A stretch of DNA of 64,000 bases from positions 4,154,001 through 4,218,000 of the forward strand of contig NZ_CP052860.1 in the NCBI RefSeq assembly GCF_012935715.1, given 5' to 3'. This DNA is from Pseudomonas sp. ADAK13 (GTDB taxonomy: Bacteria; Pseudomonadota; Gammaproteobacteria; Pseudomonadales; Pseudomonadaceae). The notes beneath the pieces are model-generated. The model saw only the letters and a list, made by a program, of their open reading frames with translations. It made no database searches and was not told where the DNA came from. The position numbers were made by a program, and so were the translations under genes. How positions within the stretch are numbered: the stretch's first letter is position 1; the number at the start of each line of letters is the position of its first letter. Shown piece after piece: positions 37,923-46,869 of this stretch.

Positions 37923-38891
37923 ATGTTGTCGCGCCTCTCCGTCGTCACCTGCTGCCTGTCTCTTGCTGCGCTCTGCGCGGCCGGTTCCGCCGCAGCCTTG
38001 CAGTTGCCTTTGCCGCCACCGGGTGAAGATATCGTTGGCCAGGTCCAGGTGATCAAGGCCAAGTACGAAGATACCTTCGCCGACCTGGGCACGACCTACG
38101 ACCTGGGTTATTCGGAGATGGTCGCGGCCAACCCGGGCGTCGATGCCTGGTTGCCGGGGGCGGGTACCGAGATTGTGTTGCCGACGCGCTTCATCCTGCC
38201 GCCGGGCCCGCGTGAGGGCATCGTGATCAACCTGGCGGAATACCGGCTCTACTACTACCCCAAGGGCCAGAACGTGGTGTACACGTTCCCGTTGGGGATT
38301 GGCCGTGAGGGCTGGGGCTCGCCGGTGGCCCACACCACGATCACGGGCAAGATCCCGAACCCGACCTGGACCCCGCCCGCCTCGATCAAGGCCGAGCACG
38401 CCGCCAATGGCGACCCGTTGCCCAACGTGGTGCCGGCCGGCCCGGACAACCCGCTGGGGCCGTTCAAGTTCACCCTGGGCACACCGGGTTACCTGATCCA
38501 CGGCTCCAACATGAAGTTCGGCATTGGCACCCGCACCAGCCACGGCTGCTTCCGCATGTTCAATAACAACGTGCTGGAAATGGCCAGTATGGTGCCGGTG
38601 GGCACGTCGGTGCGGATCATCAACGATGCGTACAAGTTCGGCGCAGCCGGTGGCAAGGTGTATCTGGAAGCCCATACGCCGCTGAACGACGACGGCACCC
38701 CGTCGGTGGTCGACAAGCACACTGCGGTGATCAACGCCTTGCTCAAGCGTGAAGACCTGTCCAGCAACCTGCGGGTCAACTGGGACCAGGTGCGTGATGT
38801 CGTTGCCGCCGAAGACGGTTTGCCGACTGAAATCGGTGTGCCGGGCGGGGCGCCGATGGTGTCGAGCACGCCGGTCGATCTGCAGCAATAA
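37923..38891 (+). CDS. L,D-transpeptidase (ErfK/YbiS/YcfS/YnhG type)
   Basis: 322 aa. Signal peptide (about 1-26), a LysM-like segment (YEDTFADLGTTYDLGYSEMVAANPGVDAWLPGAGTEIVLP, about 43-85), then the YkuD catalytic domain with IHGSN and the catalytic cysteine in RTSHGCFRMFNNN. Such enzymes make 3-3 peptidoglycan crosslinks or link a lipoprotein to peptidoglycan. The major lipoprotein OprI is encoded just downstream on the other strand, which suits the second role; this is inference. AAGGA lies before ATG 37923. Confidence 0.93.
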   Translation: MLSRLSVVTCCLSLAALCAAGSAAALQLPLPPPGEDIVGQVQVIKAKYEDTFADLGTTYDLGYSEMVAANPGVDAWLPGAGTEIVLPTRFILPPGPREGIVINLAEYRLYYYPKGQNVVYTFPLGIGREGWGSPVAHTTITGKIPNPTWTPPASIKAEHAANGDPLPNVVPAGPDNPLGPFKFTLGTPGYLIHGSNMKFGIGTRTSHGCFRMFNNNVLEMASMVPVGTSVRIINDAYKFGAAGGKVYLEAHTPLNDDGTPSVVDKHTAVINALLKREDLSSNLRVNWDQVRDVVAAEDGLPTEIGVPGGAPMVSSTPVDLQQ

Positions 38892-38906
38892 GCCTGCAGG
38901 TGCCAT

Positions 38907-38942
38907 AACCCGTTATCGCCTTGCGCGGTAGCGGGTTTTTTA
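38907..38942 (+). terminator. Terminator of the L,D-transpeptidase gene
   Basis: Imperfect stem AACCCG..GCGGGTT with inner TA/TA and CGC/GCG pairs, followed by TTTTTAT (38937 onward). Confidence 0.75.
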
Positions 38943-38970
38943 TTGCCCGGACGTCAGCCAAATTCCAGGC

Positions 38971-39002
38971 AAAAAAAAGCCGATCCAAGAATGGATCGGC
39001 TT
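38971..39002 (-). terminator. Terminator of oprI
   Basis: On the minus strand: stem AAGCCGATCC / GGATCGGCTT with loop ATTCTT, then eight U. It lies about 20 bases after the oprI stop. Confidence 0.92.
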
Positions 39003-39023
39003 GATAACAACCCCGAAGGATTA

Positions 39024-39275
39024 TTACTTGCGGCTTGCTTTTTCAAGCATGCGCAGAGCGCGCTCGTTAGCTTCGTCAGCAGTCTGTTGTGCTTTTTGAG
39101 CAGCAGCCAGAGCTTCATCAGCTTTACGGTAGGCTTCGTCTGCACGAGCCTGGGAGCGAGCTGCTGCGTCTTCAGTTGCAGTCAGACGAGCTTCGGTTTC
39201 TTTGGAGACGCTGCTGCAACCGGTAGCCAGAACTGCGGCCAGAGCCAGAGCAGAGAATTTCAGAACGTTGTTCAT
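39024..39275 (-). CDS. oprI: Major outer membrane lipoprotein OprI (Lpp family)
   Basis: 83 aa. Signal peptide with lipobox LATGC (cysteine 20 begins the mature protein), then an alanine-zipper coiled coil of repeated heptads ([36 protein letters not shown]) and the C-terminal RK that is linked to peptidoglycan. ATG 39275 follows a GGGGA site. Codon use is strongly biased as for a very abundant protein. The family name rests on clear sequence identity in pattern. Confidence 0.95.
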   Translation of the reverse strand: MNNVLKFSALALAAVLATGCSSVSKETEARLTATEDAAARSQARADEAYRKADEALAAAQKAQQTADEANERALRMLEKASRK

Positions 39276-39901
39276 CGTGTTCCCCTTCAAGGACTTTCTA
39301 TTAAATGGCTACTTTCTCAGAGTGAGCTAATAGCCGGCGTACATACTACCCATTACTTGTAGTAAGTAAACTGACGTAGCGCAAGAAGCAAAAAAAATTC
39401 TCGCGGCCAATCTATTTTGGCTAATCTTTTGAGAGTCTGTATAAAAATTATCCAGATTTTTGCACTCTGCCGGGGATTGGATCCAGCCTGAAAGGGCCGG
39501 CTGGCATGTGTTAAGCCATGTAAACATAAGTCATTTTATATATCGTCCCCGACACTATTGTTCAGATTGTCTTTTCGCCCCTCGGTATCTTTTGTGCATG
39601 TAGAGGTGACTTTAAGAGCGGGTGTTCGTCTCAAGCTTCAACTGCCGGCAATGTTCAGGCCATCGACCTAAGGATGCTCGATCGCCCTTTCTATGTCCGC
39701 CAGCGCAGAAGGATGACGAGTGCGCCTTGAGCAATTACGTGATTGGTGCCTACTATTTCCATGGGCTGGTTGTGAGCGCTAGTGCAAGGCACTGGCGGCT
39801 TTTCTCGTTGTCGAAACCGGCACCGGGTGGCGTAGATGTTCCTTCGCCGGAAAAACATCGGTAAGGTAGGGGTCAGAAACCAAGACCCGCGAGGAGTAGT
39901 G
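39276..39901. other. 626-base region between oprI and the GNAT gene, no supported gene
   Basis: The part next to oprI is its promoter and leader. From about 39530 to 39880 there are only short frames without good starts. The stretch 39520-39600 is AT-rich. A small RNA or a short peptide (for example ATG 39674, 18 codons) cannot be excluded but has no support. Confidence 0.45.
39343..39370 (-). promoter_or_regulatory. oprI: Candidate oprI promoter
   Basis: On the minus strand: TTTACT (39365-39370), 16-base spacer, TAGTAT (39343-39348), placing the transcription start about 60 bases before the oprI start codon. An A/T tract lies just upstream (39390-39400), as expected for an UP element. Confidence 0.45.
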
Positions 39902-40183
39902 ATGAGCGAGGCGTTGTCCATCCACCATGACCAGGCTGGTCATCAGTTCGAGACCAATGTGGACGGTCATCGTGCCTATCTGACCTATATGGACCTTGGG
40001 AAGCAGACCCTGGATATCTATCGCACCTTCGTGCCCAACGCGCTGCGAGGCCGTGGCATCGCTGCCGCGCTCACCGAGGAAGCGTTGAAGTTTGCCGAAG
40101 AGGCAGGTTATACGGTGATCCCGTCCTGCTCCTACGTGGAGCGCTACATGGAGCGCCACCAGCGCCATGCCGCGAAGCTCTGA
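39902..40183 (+). CDS. Small GNAT-like acetyltransferase (YjdJ type)
   Basis: 93 aa, the short form of GNAT: YLTYMDLGKQTLDIYRTFVPNALRGRGIAAALTEEALKFAEEAGYTVIPSCSYVERYMERH. The acetyl-CoA loop RGRGIA is intact. ATG 39902 follows GAGGAG by about 8 bases; a longer frame to 39836 lacks a site. Substrate unknown. Confidence 0.88.
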   Translation: MSEALSIHHDQAGHQFETNVDGHRAYLTYMDLGKQTLDIYRTFVPNALRGRGIAAALTEEALKFAEEAGYTVIPSCSYVERYMERHQRHAAKL

Positions 40184-40197
40184 GTAGCGTAAGGCGG

Positions 40198-40245
40198 GGC
40201 GCGGAGCGTCCCAGGCGGCATTCCCACGCAGAGCGAGGGAACGAT
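40198..40245. repeat. Short dispersed repeat (GCGGAGCGTCCC..ATTCCCACGCAGAGCG type)
   Basis: This segment has the look of a short intergenic repeat I know from many Pseudomonas genomes. It lies between the GNAT stop and the terminator. Only one copy was noticed in this window. Confidence 0.5.
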
Positions 40246-40278
40246 CAAAAAAAACGCCGGGCTTAGCCCGGCGTTTTT
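40245..40278. terminator. Bidirectional terminator, GNAT / class I DAHP synthase
   Basis: Stem AACGCCGGGC / GCCCGGCGTT with loop TTA, an A-run of eight on one side and five T on the other. It serves both convergent genes. Confidence 0.92.
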
Positions 40279-40295
40279 GTGTCCGCAGTCTTTGC

Positions 40296-41372
40296 TCAGC
40301 CGCGTTGGCGCTTGGGCAAGACGTCCTTGAGCTTGGCATGCATGCTGCGCAAGGTGGTCTCGGTAGCAGACCAGTCGATGCAGGCATCGGTGATCGATAC
40401 GCCGTATTGCAGGTCGGCCAGGTCCTTTGGAATCGCCTGGCAGCCCCAGTTCAGGTGGCTCTCGACCATCAGGCCGATGATCGACTGGTTGCCTTCCAGA
40501 ATCTGGTTGGCCACGTTCTCCATCACCAGCGGCTGCAGGGCCGGGTCTTTGTTGGAGTTGGCGTGGCTGCAATCGACCATGATGTTCGGCTTGATCTTCG
40601 CCTTGTTCAGCGCCTGTTCGCACAGGGCCACGCTGACCGAGTCATAGTTGGGCTTGCCGTTGCCGCCACGCAGCACCACGTGACCGTAGGCATTGCCCTT
40701 GGTGGTAACGATGGACACGCCACCTTCCTGGTTGATGCCCAGGAAACGGTGCGGGCTGGAAACCGACTGCAGGGCATTGATAGCCACGGTCAGGCCGCCA
40801 TCGGTGCCGTTCTTGAACCCGACCGCCGAGGACAGGCCGGAAGCCATTTCCCGGTGGGTCTGGGATTCAGTGGTGCGCGCACCAATCGCCGACCAGCTGA
40901 TCAGGTCTTGCAGGTACTGCGGGGAAATCGGGTCAAGGGCTTCGGTTGCCGTCGGCAGGCCCATCTCCGCCAGGTCCAGCAGCAGTTGACGACCGATGTG
41001 CAGGCCATCCTGGATCTTGAACGAGTCGTCCAGGTACGGGTCGTTGATCAAACCTTTCCAGCCGACAGTGGTACGCGGTTTCTCGAAATAGACGCGCATC
41101 ACCAGATACAAGGTGTCGGACACTTCCGCCGCCAGCACTTTCAGGCGCTCGGCGTATTCGTGGGCAGCCTTGAGGTCATGGATCGAGCACGGCCCGATGA
41201 CCACGAAAAGGCGGTGGTCGGTGCCGTCGAGAATCTCACGGATGACTTCGCGGCCCTTGGTGACGGTCTGCAGGGCAGCGTCGCTCAGGGGGATTTCGCG
41301 CTTGAGCTGATCGGGCGTGATCAGGGTCTCGTTGGATTCGACGTTAAGGTCGTTGATCGGTAAATCAGCCAT
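40296..41372 (-). CDS. Class I 3-deoxy-7-phosphoheptulonate (DAHP) synthase
   Basis: 358 aa, full class I length. Blocks: LFVVIGPCSIHD, YFEKPRTTVGWKGLINDP, LPTATEALDPISPQYLQDLISWSAIGARTTESQ, GFKNGTDGGLTVA, ILRGGN-like VVLRGGNGKPNYD and IMVDCSHANSNKD. It joins PEP and erythrose-4-phosphate, the first step of the shikimate pathway. Which aromatic amino acid inhibits it cannot be decided by eye. ATG 41372 is chosen over an ATG 21 bases upstream. A second, class II enzyme is encoded at 55.0-56.4 kb. Confidence 0.95.
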   Translation of the reverse strand: MADLPINDLNVESNETLITPDQLKREIPLSDAALQTVTKGREVIREILDGTDHRLFVVIGPCSIHDLKAAHEYAERLKVLAAEVSDTLYLVMRVYFEKPRTTVGWKGLINDPYLDDSFKIQDGLHIGRQLLLDLAEMGLPTATEALDPISPQYLQDLISWSAIGARTTESQTHREMASGLSSAVGFKNGTDGGLTVAINALQSVSSPHRFLGINQEGGVSIVTTKGNAYGHVVLRGGNGKPNYDSVSVALCEQALNKAKIKPNIMVDCSHANSNKDPALQPLVMENVANQILEGNQSIIGLMVESHLNWGCQAIPKDLADLQYGVSITDACIDWSATETTLRSMHAKLKDVLPKRQRG

Positions 41373-41505
41373 CGTGTTACTCGTCAGGGTCACGGGTGCC
41401 GGCCGCCAGCGATCCCCGTGCGGCGGAGCACAGCATGATTTAAGTGCAGCGGGGAGCGGAACCTTAGCGCGTTACAAGCCTGGGAGACAATGGGCAAAGG
41501 CCGCT

Positions 41506-41940
41506 TTAATCCAGCGCTGCCTGCACAAAAGCCTCATGGGAGAACTCGCTGGCATGGCGTGTGACCCATTCGCGGGCCAGGGCTTCGCTCTGCCGGGGTG
41601 TCGGCATGGCGCCTTCGTTGAGCCGGCAGTAACGTTCGATCTGGCACACTTGCTCGCCCATCCGCGCACCGAACAAGGCCTGCTCATCGGTAAAGGCAAT
41701 GCCGACGCGGTAGCCGTTTTCAGCCTTGCGGCACCAGGCTACGTAGCCCGGATAGCGGGCCGTCAGGCCCAGTGAAGGGATGTGCATCTCGATGGCCGTG
41801 CCCTGGCGCCAGGCGCGGGGGTAATTGCAAGCGACGCCGCCCAGGCCGATAGTGTGCAGCCGTTGGCGGGAAATGCCGGAAATGGGACGTTGGGTTAATT
41901 CGACAGCGACATCATCAGGGTGAGGAAAGAAACGACCCAT
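41506..41940 (-). CDS. PilZ-domain-like protein
   Basis: 144 aa. The region SGISRQRLHTIGLGGVACNYPRAWRQGTAIEMHI..YVAWCRKAENGYRVGIAFTDEQ has the beta-barrel pattern of PilZ. The c-di-GMP motifs are not canonical: RxxxR is not clear and the [D/N]xSxxG position reads TIGLGG, so binding is doubtful. Its ATG overlaps, on the opposite strand, the ATG of the thioredoxin-like gene. Confidence 0.75.
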   Translation of the reverse strand: MGRFFPHPDDVAVELTQRPISGISRQRLHTIGLGGVACNYPRAWRQGTAIEMHIPSLGLTARYPGYVAWCRKAENGYRVGIAFTDEQALFGARMGEQVCQIERYCRLNEGAMPTPRQSEALAREWVTRHASEFSHEAFVQAALD

Positions 41941-42331
41941 GCACACGGACTCCGAGCACCGTCCAGTTGACGGCGGTGGCAGCAGTATAGTGAAAGAACT
42001 GCACCTTACCGATTTGGATATCGACCAGCAATTGTTGGGGCTTCCGGGCACCTCGCTGCTGGTGTTTACCGGTGACGGATGCTCGCGCTGCCGCTTCCTG
42101 CACCAGCAACTGCCGGGTTGGGACTTGCCGGTGGACCGGGTCTGCTGGGTGGATGCAGGTCACAATGGTGGCGCGGTGGAGCGCTACGAGATCTTTCATC
42201 TGCCGGCGTTGTTTGTGGTGTGTGACGGCAAATTCCATGGAATATTAGCGTCATTGACGCGTCTGACCGCCGGCGACCTGACTCAGGGTGTGCAGCAGGC
42301 GCTCAAACGAATTCCAGAGGAGTTGCCATGA
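41939..42331 (+). CDS. Thioredoxin-fold protein
   Basis: Up to 130 aa. The segment LGLPGTSLLVFTGDGCSRCRFLHQQLPGWDLPVDRVCWVDAG..EIFHLPALFVVCDGKFHG has the thioredoxin pattern: CSRC at the active-site position and a cis-proline in LPAL. The ATG at 41939 overlaps the divergent PilZ gene start; GTG 41990 (KELHLTDLD) is a plausible later start. It overlaps panE by 4 bases (ATGA), so the two are coupled. Redox partner unknown. Confidence 0.78.
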   Translation: MHTDSEHRPVDGGGSSIVKELHLTDLDIDQQLLGLPGTSLLVFTGDGCSRCRFLHQQLPGWDLPVDRVCWVDAGHNGGAVERYEIFHLPALFVVCDGKFHGILASLTRLTAGDLTQGVQQALKRIPEELP

Positions 42332-43290
42332 TTGACGTAACAAAGCAGTCGCCACGGATCGGGATTATCGGCACCGGGGCCATTGGTGGCTTCTACGGTC
42401 TGATGCTCGCGCGTGCCGGCTTCGATGTGCATTTCCTGTTGCGCAGCGAGTACGCGGCGGTCAGCGAGCGCGGCCTGCAACTTAACAGCACGATCCACGG
42501 AACGGTGCACCTTCACCCGGTGCAGGCCTATGCCCGCGCCGCAGATATGCCGCCATGCGACTGGCTGCTGGTGGGCACCAAATCGACGGGTAACGTCGAA
42601 TTGGCCCCGACCATCGCCCAGATCGCCGCCCCGGACGCCAAAGTCATCCTCCTGCAAAATGGCCTCGACGTAGAGGACAGCCTGCGCGAACACCTGCCGC
42701 CGTCGCTGCACCTGCTGGGTGGCCTGTGCTACATCGGTGTGCATCGCTCCGGGCCGGGAATTGTCGAGCACCAGGCGCTGGGCCGGGTCAACCTGGGTTA
42801 CCACAGTGGCCCGGCGGCAAACGATGACGCCGACCGGCAGGCGATTGTCGAAGCAGGGGCTGCACTGTTTCACCAGGCCGGCATCGATTCCCAGGCCATG
42901 GCCAATGTGCATCAGGCCCGCTGGCATAAACTGGTGTGGAACGTGCCGTACAACGGTCTCTCGGTATTGTTTGGCACCGGCACCACGGCGATGATGGCGG
43001 ATGAGTCCAGCCGCGAACTGATCCAGGCGCTGATGGCCGAAGTGGTGCAGGGTGCCCACGCGTGCGGGCATGAAATCCCCGCCAGTTACGCCGGGCAGAT
43101 GTTCACCATGACCGAGAGCATGGATGACTACCTGCCCAGCATGTATCACGATTACGTGCACAAGCGCCCGCTGGAGCTGGCGGCGATCTACGCACGCCCC
43201 TTGGCTGCCGCAAAGGCGGCGGGTTGTGAATTGCCACGCATGCAGGCGCTGTACCAGGCCTTGAGTTTTATTGATCGGCATAACCGCTGA
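42328..43290 (+). CDS. panE: 2-dehydropantoate 2-reductase
   Basis: 320 aa. N-terminal Rossmann motif IGIIGTGAIGGFYGLMLARAG (about 12-32), then LLVGTKSTGN, VILLQNGLDVED and the catalytic lysine region ARWHKLVWNVPYNGLSVL; the C-terminal helical domain has YLPSMYHDYVHKRPLEL. Reduces ketopantoate with NADPH in pantothenate/CoA synthesis. Family members with other ketoacid substrates exist, so substrate is likely, not certain. Confidence 0.88.
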   Translation: MIDVTKQSPRIGIIGTGAIGGFYGLMLARAGFDVHFLLRSEYAAVSERGLQLNSTIHGTVHLHPVQAYARAADMPPCDWLLVGTKSTGNVELAPTIAQIAAPDAKVILLQNGLDVEDSLREHLPPSLHLLGGLCYIGVHRSGPGIVEHQALGRVNLGYHSGPAANDDADRQAIVEAGAALFHQAGIDSQAMANVHQARWHKLVWNVPYNGLSVLFGTGTTAMMADESSRELIQALMAEVVQGAHACGHEIPASYAGQMFTMTESMDDYLPSMYHDYVHKRPLELAAIYARPLAAAKAAGCELPRMQALYQALSFIDRHNR

Positions 43291-43305
43291 TTCGGGGGAA
43301 CACAC

Positions 43306-44223
43306 ATGGCAAAGGGATTGGGCGACAAACTGGTGCTGGCGATTTCCTCGCGGGCCCTGTTCGACCTGAGCGAAAGCCACAGGGTTTACCTGGCACAAGG
43401 GGTCGAGGCCTATCGCAAGTACCAGATCGACCACGAGGAAGAAACCCTCGAGCCCGGTGACGCCTTCCCGCTGGTGAAGAAACTCCTGAGCCTCAACGCC
43501 AGCCTCGGCCGTGCCCGGGTCGAGGTGGTGCTGGTGTCGCGCAACAGTGCCGACACCGGCTTGCGCGTGTTCAATTCGATCCAGCATTACGGCCTGGACA
43601 TCTCCCGCGCCGCGTTCGTCGGCGGGCGCAGTCCTTATCCTTATCTGGCCGCGTTTGGTTGCCACCTGTTCCTGTCCACCCATGCCGAAGATGTGCGCAG
43701 CGCCCTGGATGCCGGGTTTGCCGCCGCGACCATTTTGTCGGGCGGCGCAGGGCGGGCTTCCAGCGCTGAATTGCGGATCGCTTTCGACGGCGACGCGGTG
43801 CTGTTTTCCGACGAGTCGGAGCGCATCTACCAATCGGGAGGCCTGGAAGCCTTCCAGGCCAGCGAGCGGGAGTCGGCACGCGAGCCGTTGCGCGGCGGTC
43901 CGTTCAAGGGTTTCCTGGCGGCGCTCAATTTGTTGCAGCGTGAGTTCCCCGACGAGTCCTGCCCGATCCGTACCGCGCTGGTGACCGCCCGTTCTGCACC
44001 TTCCCACGAGCGGGTGATTCGCACGCTGCGCGAATGGGATATCCGTCTCGACGAGTCGCTGTTTCTCGGTGGCCTGGAAAAGTCGGCGTTCCTCGAAGCC
44101 TTTGCCGCCGATGTGTTTTTCGATGACCAGGAAGGGCATTGCGAGAAGGCCAGGGAGTTCGTGGCCACCGGGCACGTCCCCCATGGGATCAGTAACGAGT
44201 TGAAAATTCAGACCGAGGGCTGA
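43306..44223 (+). CDS. 5'-nucleotidase, cytosolic IA/IB-like family
   Basis: 305 aa. The segments LVLAISSRALFDLSESHRVY, VEVVLVSRNSADTGLRVFNSIQHYGLDISRAAFVGGRSPYPYL and RIAFDGDAVLFSDESERIYQ fit the NT5C1-like family (a HAD-fold nucleotidase), with acidic residues in FDGDAVLFSDE. Follows panE by 15 bases in the same direction. Expected to dephosphorylate nucleoside monophosphates in the cytoplasm. Confidence 0.87.
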   Translation: MAKGLGDKLVLAISSRALFDLSESHRVYLAQGVEAYRKYQIDHEEETLEPGDAFPLVKKLLSLNASLGRARVEVVLVSRNSADTGLRVFNSIQHYGLDISRAAFVGGRSPYPYLAAFGCHLFLSTHAEDVRSALDAGFAAATILSGGAGRASSAELRIAFDGDAVLFSDESERIYQSGGLEAFQASERESAREPLRGGPFKGFLAALNLLQREFPDESCPIRTALVTARSAPSHERVIRTLREWDIRLDESLFLGGLEKSAFLEAFAADVFFDDQEGHCEKAREFVATGHVPHGISNELKIQTEG

Positions 44224-44286
44224 GCACTGCCAAAGGCGCTGCTAAGCTGAATCAATCTCCGCCATCCTGGCTGTCCAGGAGGTTCT

Positions 44287-44787
44287 ATGATTCGTTCGAT
44301 GTTGTACGCCACGGACCTTGGTCTGTACGCGCCTTATGTGATGCAACATGCCCTGGCGCTGGCACGAACGTTCAAGGCTGATCTGTATGTGATTCATGTG
44401 GTCGAGCCCATCGGGCTGTTCGCCGAATCGGTGTTGCAGAGCTACCTTGATGAGCGGGCCTTGAGTGAATGGCAAAGCCAGGGGCTGACCACGGTGATGG
44501 CAACCATCGAACAACGGGTGCTCGACAGTTTTCGCGAGGAGCTGGGGGAAGGGGAGCAGGACCTCAAGTTGATCCGTTCGGTGCGAGTGATCCAGGGCGA
44601 TCCCTGCGAAGTGATTCTCGACCAGTCGCAGAAACTCTCCGTGGATTTGTTGATCGTAGGTAGTCACAGCCAGGCGGTCGGGGTGGCGACACCCCTGGGG
44701 AGAACCGCCGCACGGGTGTTGCAGCTGTCTCAGGTGCCGGTGTACCTGGTGCCGCTGTTGCAGCGTCGACGCAGTGATGACGTGTGA
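44287..44787 (+). CDS. Universal stress protein (UspA family)
   Basis: 166 aa. Start MIRSMLYATDLGLYAPYVMQHALALARTFKADLYVIHVVEP and the end LSVDLLIVGSHSQAVGVATPLGRTAARVLQLSQVPVYLVPL are Usp-type. The ATP motif G-2x-G-9x-G(S/T) is only partly kept (GSHSQ..LGRT), so nucleotide binding is uncertain. Stands alone before cysB. Confidence 0.88.
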   Translation: MIRSMLYATDLGLYAPYVMQHALALARTFKADLYVIHVVEPIGLFAESVLQSYLDERALSEWQSQGLTTVMATIEQRVLDSFREELGEGEQDLKLIRSVRVIQGDPCEVILDQSQKLSVDLLIVGSHSQAVGVATPLGRTAARVLQLSQVPVYLVPLLQRRRSDDV

Positions 44788-44882
44788 TTGGTAGAAAACG
44801 ATAAAAAGTTCTAGATTTATCCGTCTAACCTTTAATATAGTTATATACCGTCGCTGATACCCGTGGCGTCTATCCGCTTTGA

Positions 44883-45866
<984 letters not shown>

Positions 45867-45871
45867 TCGGC

Positions 45872-46354
45872 TTATTTCACCTCGGTAACAGCAAACTGTT
45901 GCCGAGCGCCTCCCACCAGAATCTCCACCTCATCCCCTTCGAACTTGCCCAACAGGCTTTCGCCCAGGGGCGAGCGTGGGGTGATGACGGTCACCGGTTG
46001 CCCCACCACATCGACTTTCAACCCTGCGCCGTCCGGTGCCAGGAATAGCCACTGCTGGCGATCGTTTTCATCCACCAGCCCCAGCAATGCGCCCACCTCG
46101 ATCCCGCGTTGGTCATCGTAGGCACGCAGCTGCATGTTCTGGCAGAGCGTCAGCGCCTGCCTGATTTCCTCGACGCGCCGGGCCTGGCCGGCGGCCAGGT
46201 AGGATGCCTCCAGCCCCAGGGTGTCGTACTTGTTCTCGGCGATGTTTTCTTCGTGGGTTGCGGTTTCGTACGCAGTTTGCGCAGCGCGCTGGGCGATATC
46301 GAGATCGACCGCGAGCTTGTCCAGGACCAATTGGTGAACGGCGTACTTATTCAT
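45872..46354 (-). CDS. GreA/GreB-family-like protein
   Basis: 160 aa. A coiled N-terminal half (AVDLDIAQRAAQTAYETATHEENIAENKYDTLGLEASYLAAGQARRVEEI) carries an acidic ENIAENKYD tip, and the C-terminal half (VTVITPRSPLGESLLGKFEGDEVEIL) has the GreA FKBP-like pattern. The order of the parts matches Gre factors, but sequence is divergent, so it may compete for the RNA polymerase secondary channel without cleavage activity. Tail to tail with cysB, 5 bases apart. Confidence 0.8.
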   Translation of the reverse strand: MNKYAVHQLVLDKLAVDLDIAQRAAQTAYETATHEENIAENKYDTLGLEASYLAAGQARRVEEIRQALTLCQNMQLRAYDDQRGIEVGALLGLVDENDRQQWLFLAPDGAGLKVDVVGQPVTVITPRSPLGESLLGKFEGDEVEILVGGARQQFAVTEVK

Positions 46355-46369
46355 GGGCGGCTTTCGTGA

Positions 46370-46738
46370 TCAATCGCAAAATTGCAGGACGTTGGCCCGG
46401 CTCTTGTCGTTGGGGGCGTTCTGGTCCTGTTGCAGCCAGAACTGGCATTTGGGGTTGGACAGGTTGCGCGGGTTATTGCGGGCCTGGTCCAGGGTCTGCT
46501 GTTGCTCCTGCTTGCGCAGGTTCTCCTGGTACTGCTCGAACATGCGGTTCGGCGGCTCCGGTGCGACCACCTCCGGTTTGCCCAACTGCTGCACCATTCG
46601 GGTCACCGGTGCCACGGTTTGCTCAGGCAAATAGCGGGACCCCAGCCATACGCTCAGCACGATGGCGATAAACCCCAGCCACAAGCCGAAGGCCACGGCG
46701 ATACTGAGCTTGAACAGCGAGAACGAACGATCAGACAT
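46370..46738 (-). CDS. Single-span membrane protein, unknown function
   Basis: 122 aa. One N-terminal span (AVAFGLWLGFIAIVLSVWLGS, about 14-34), then a proline/glutamate linker and a Q-rich helix (FEQYQENLRKQEQQQTLDQARNN) and two cysteines (KCQFW.. and FCD at the end) that could pair in the periplasm. Upstream of the GreA-like gene by 15 bases, probably co-transcribed. Not recognised. Confidence 0.72.
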   Translation of the reverse strand: MSDRSFSLFKLSIAVAFGLWLGFIAIVLSVWLGSRYLPEQTVAPVTRMVQQLGKPEVVAPEPPNRMFEQYQENLRKQEQQQTLDQARNNPRNLSNPKCQFWLQQDQNAPNDKSRANVLQFCD

Positions 46739-46869
46739 GGTGGCCTCCTGGCGGGCACGTGCGGCATGGCGCCGATTGTCCCACAGCCGCGTGCAGAATA
46801 ATCGTGATCAACCCTTCGCAATCGAGGCTTTTATGCGGACAATCGAGCCTTTGAATGTTGGAGCCCGGA

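Noticed and set aside
39501..39517. Possible sigma-54 site CTGGCATGTGTTAAGCC
   Set aside because: GG-N10-GC spacing is met, but the TT before GC is AA and no suitable gene start follows at the right distance.
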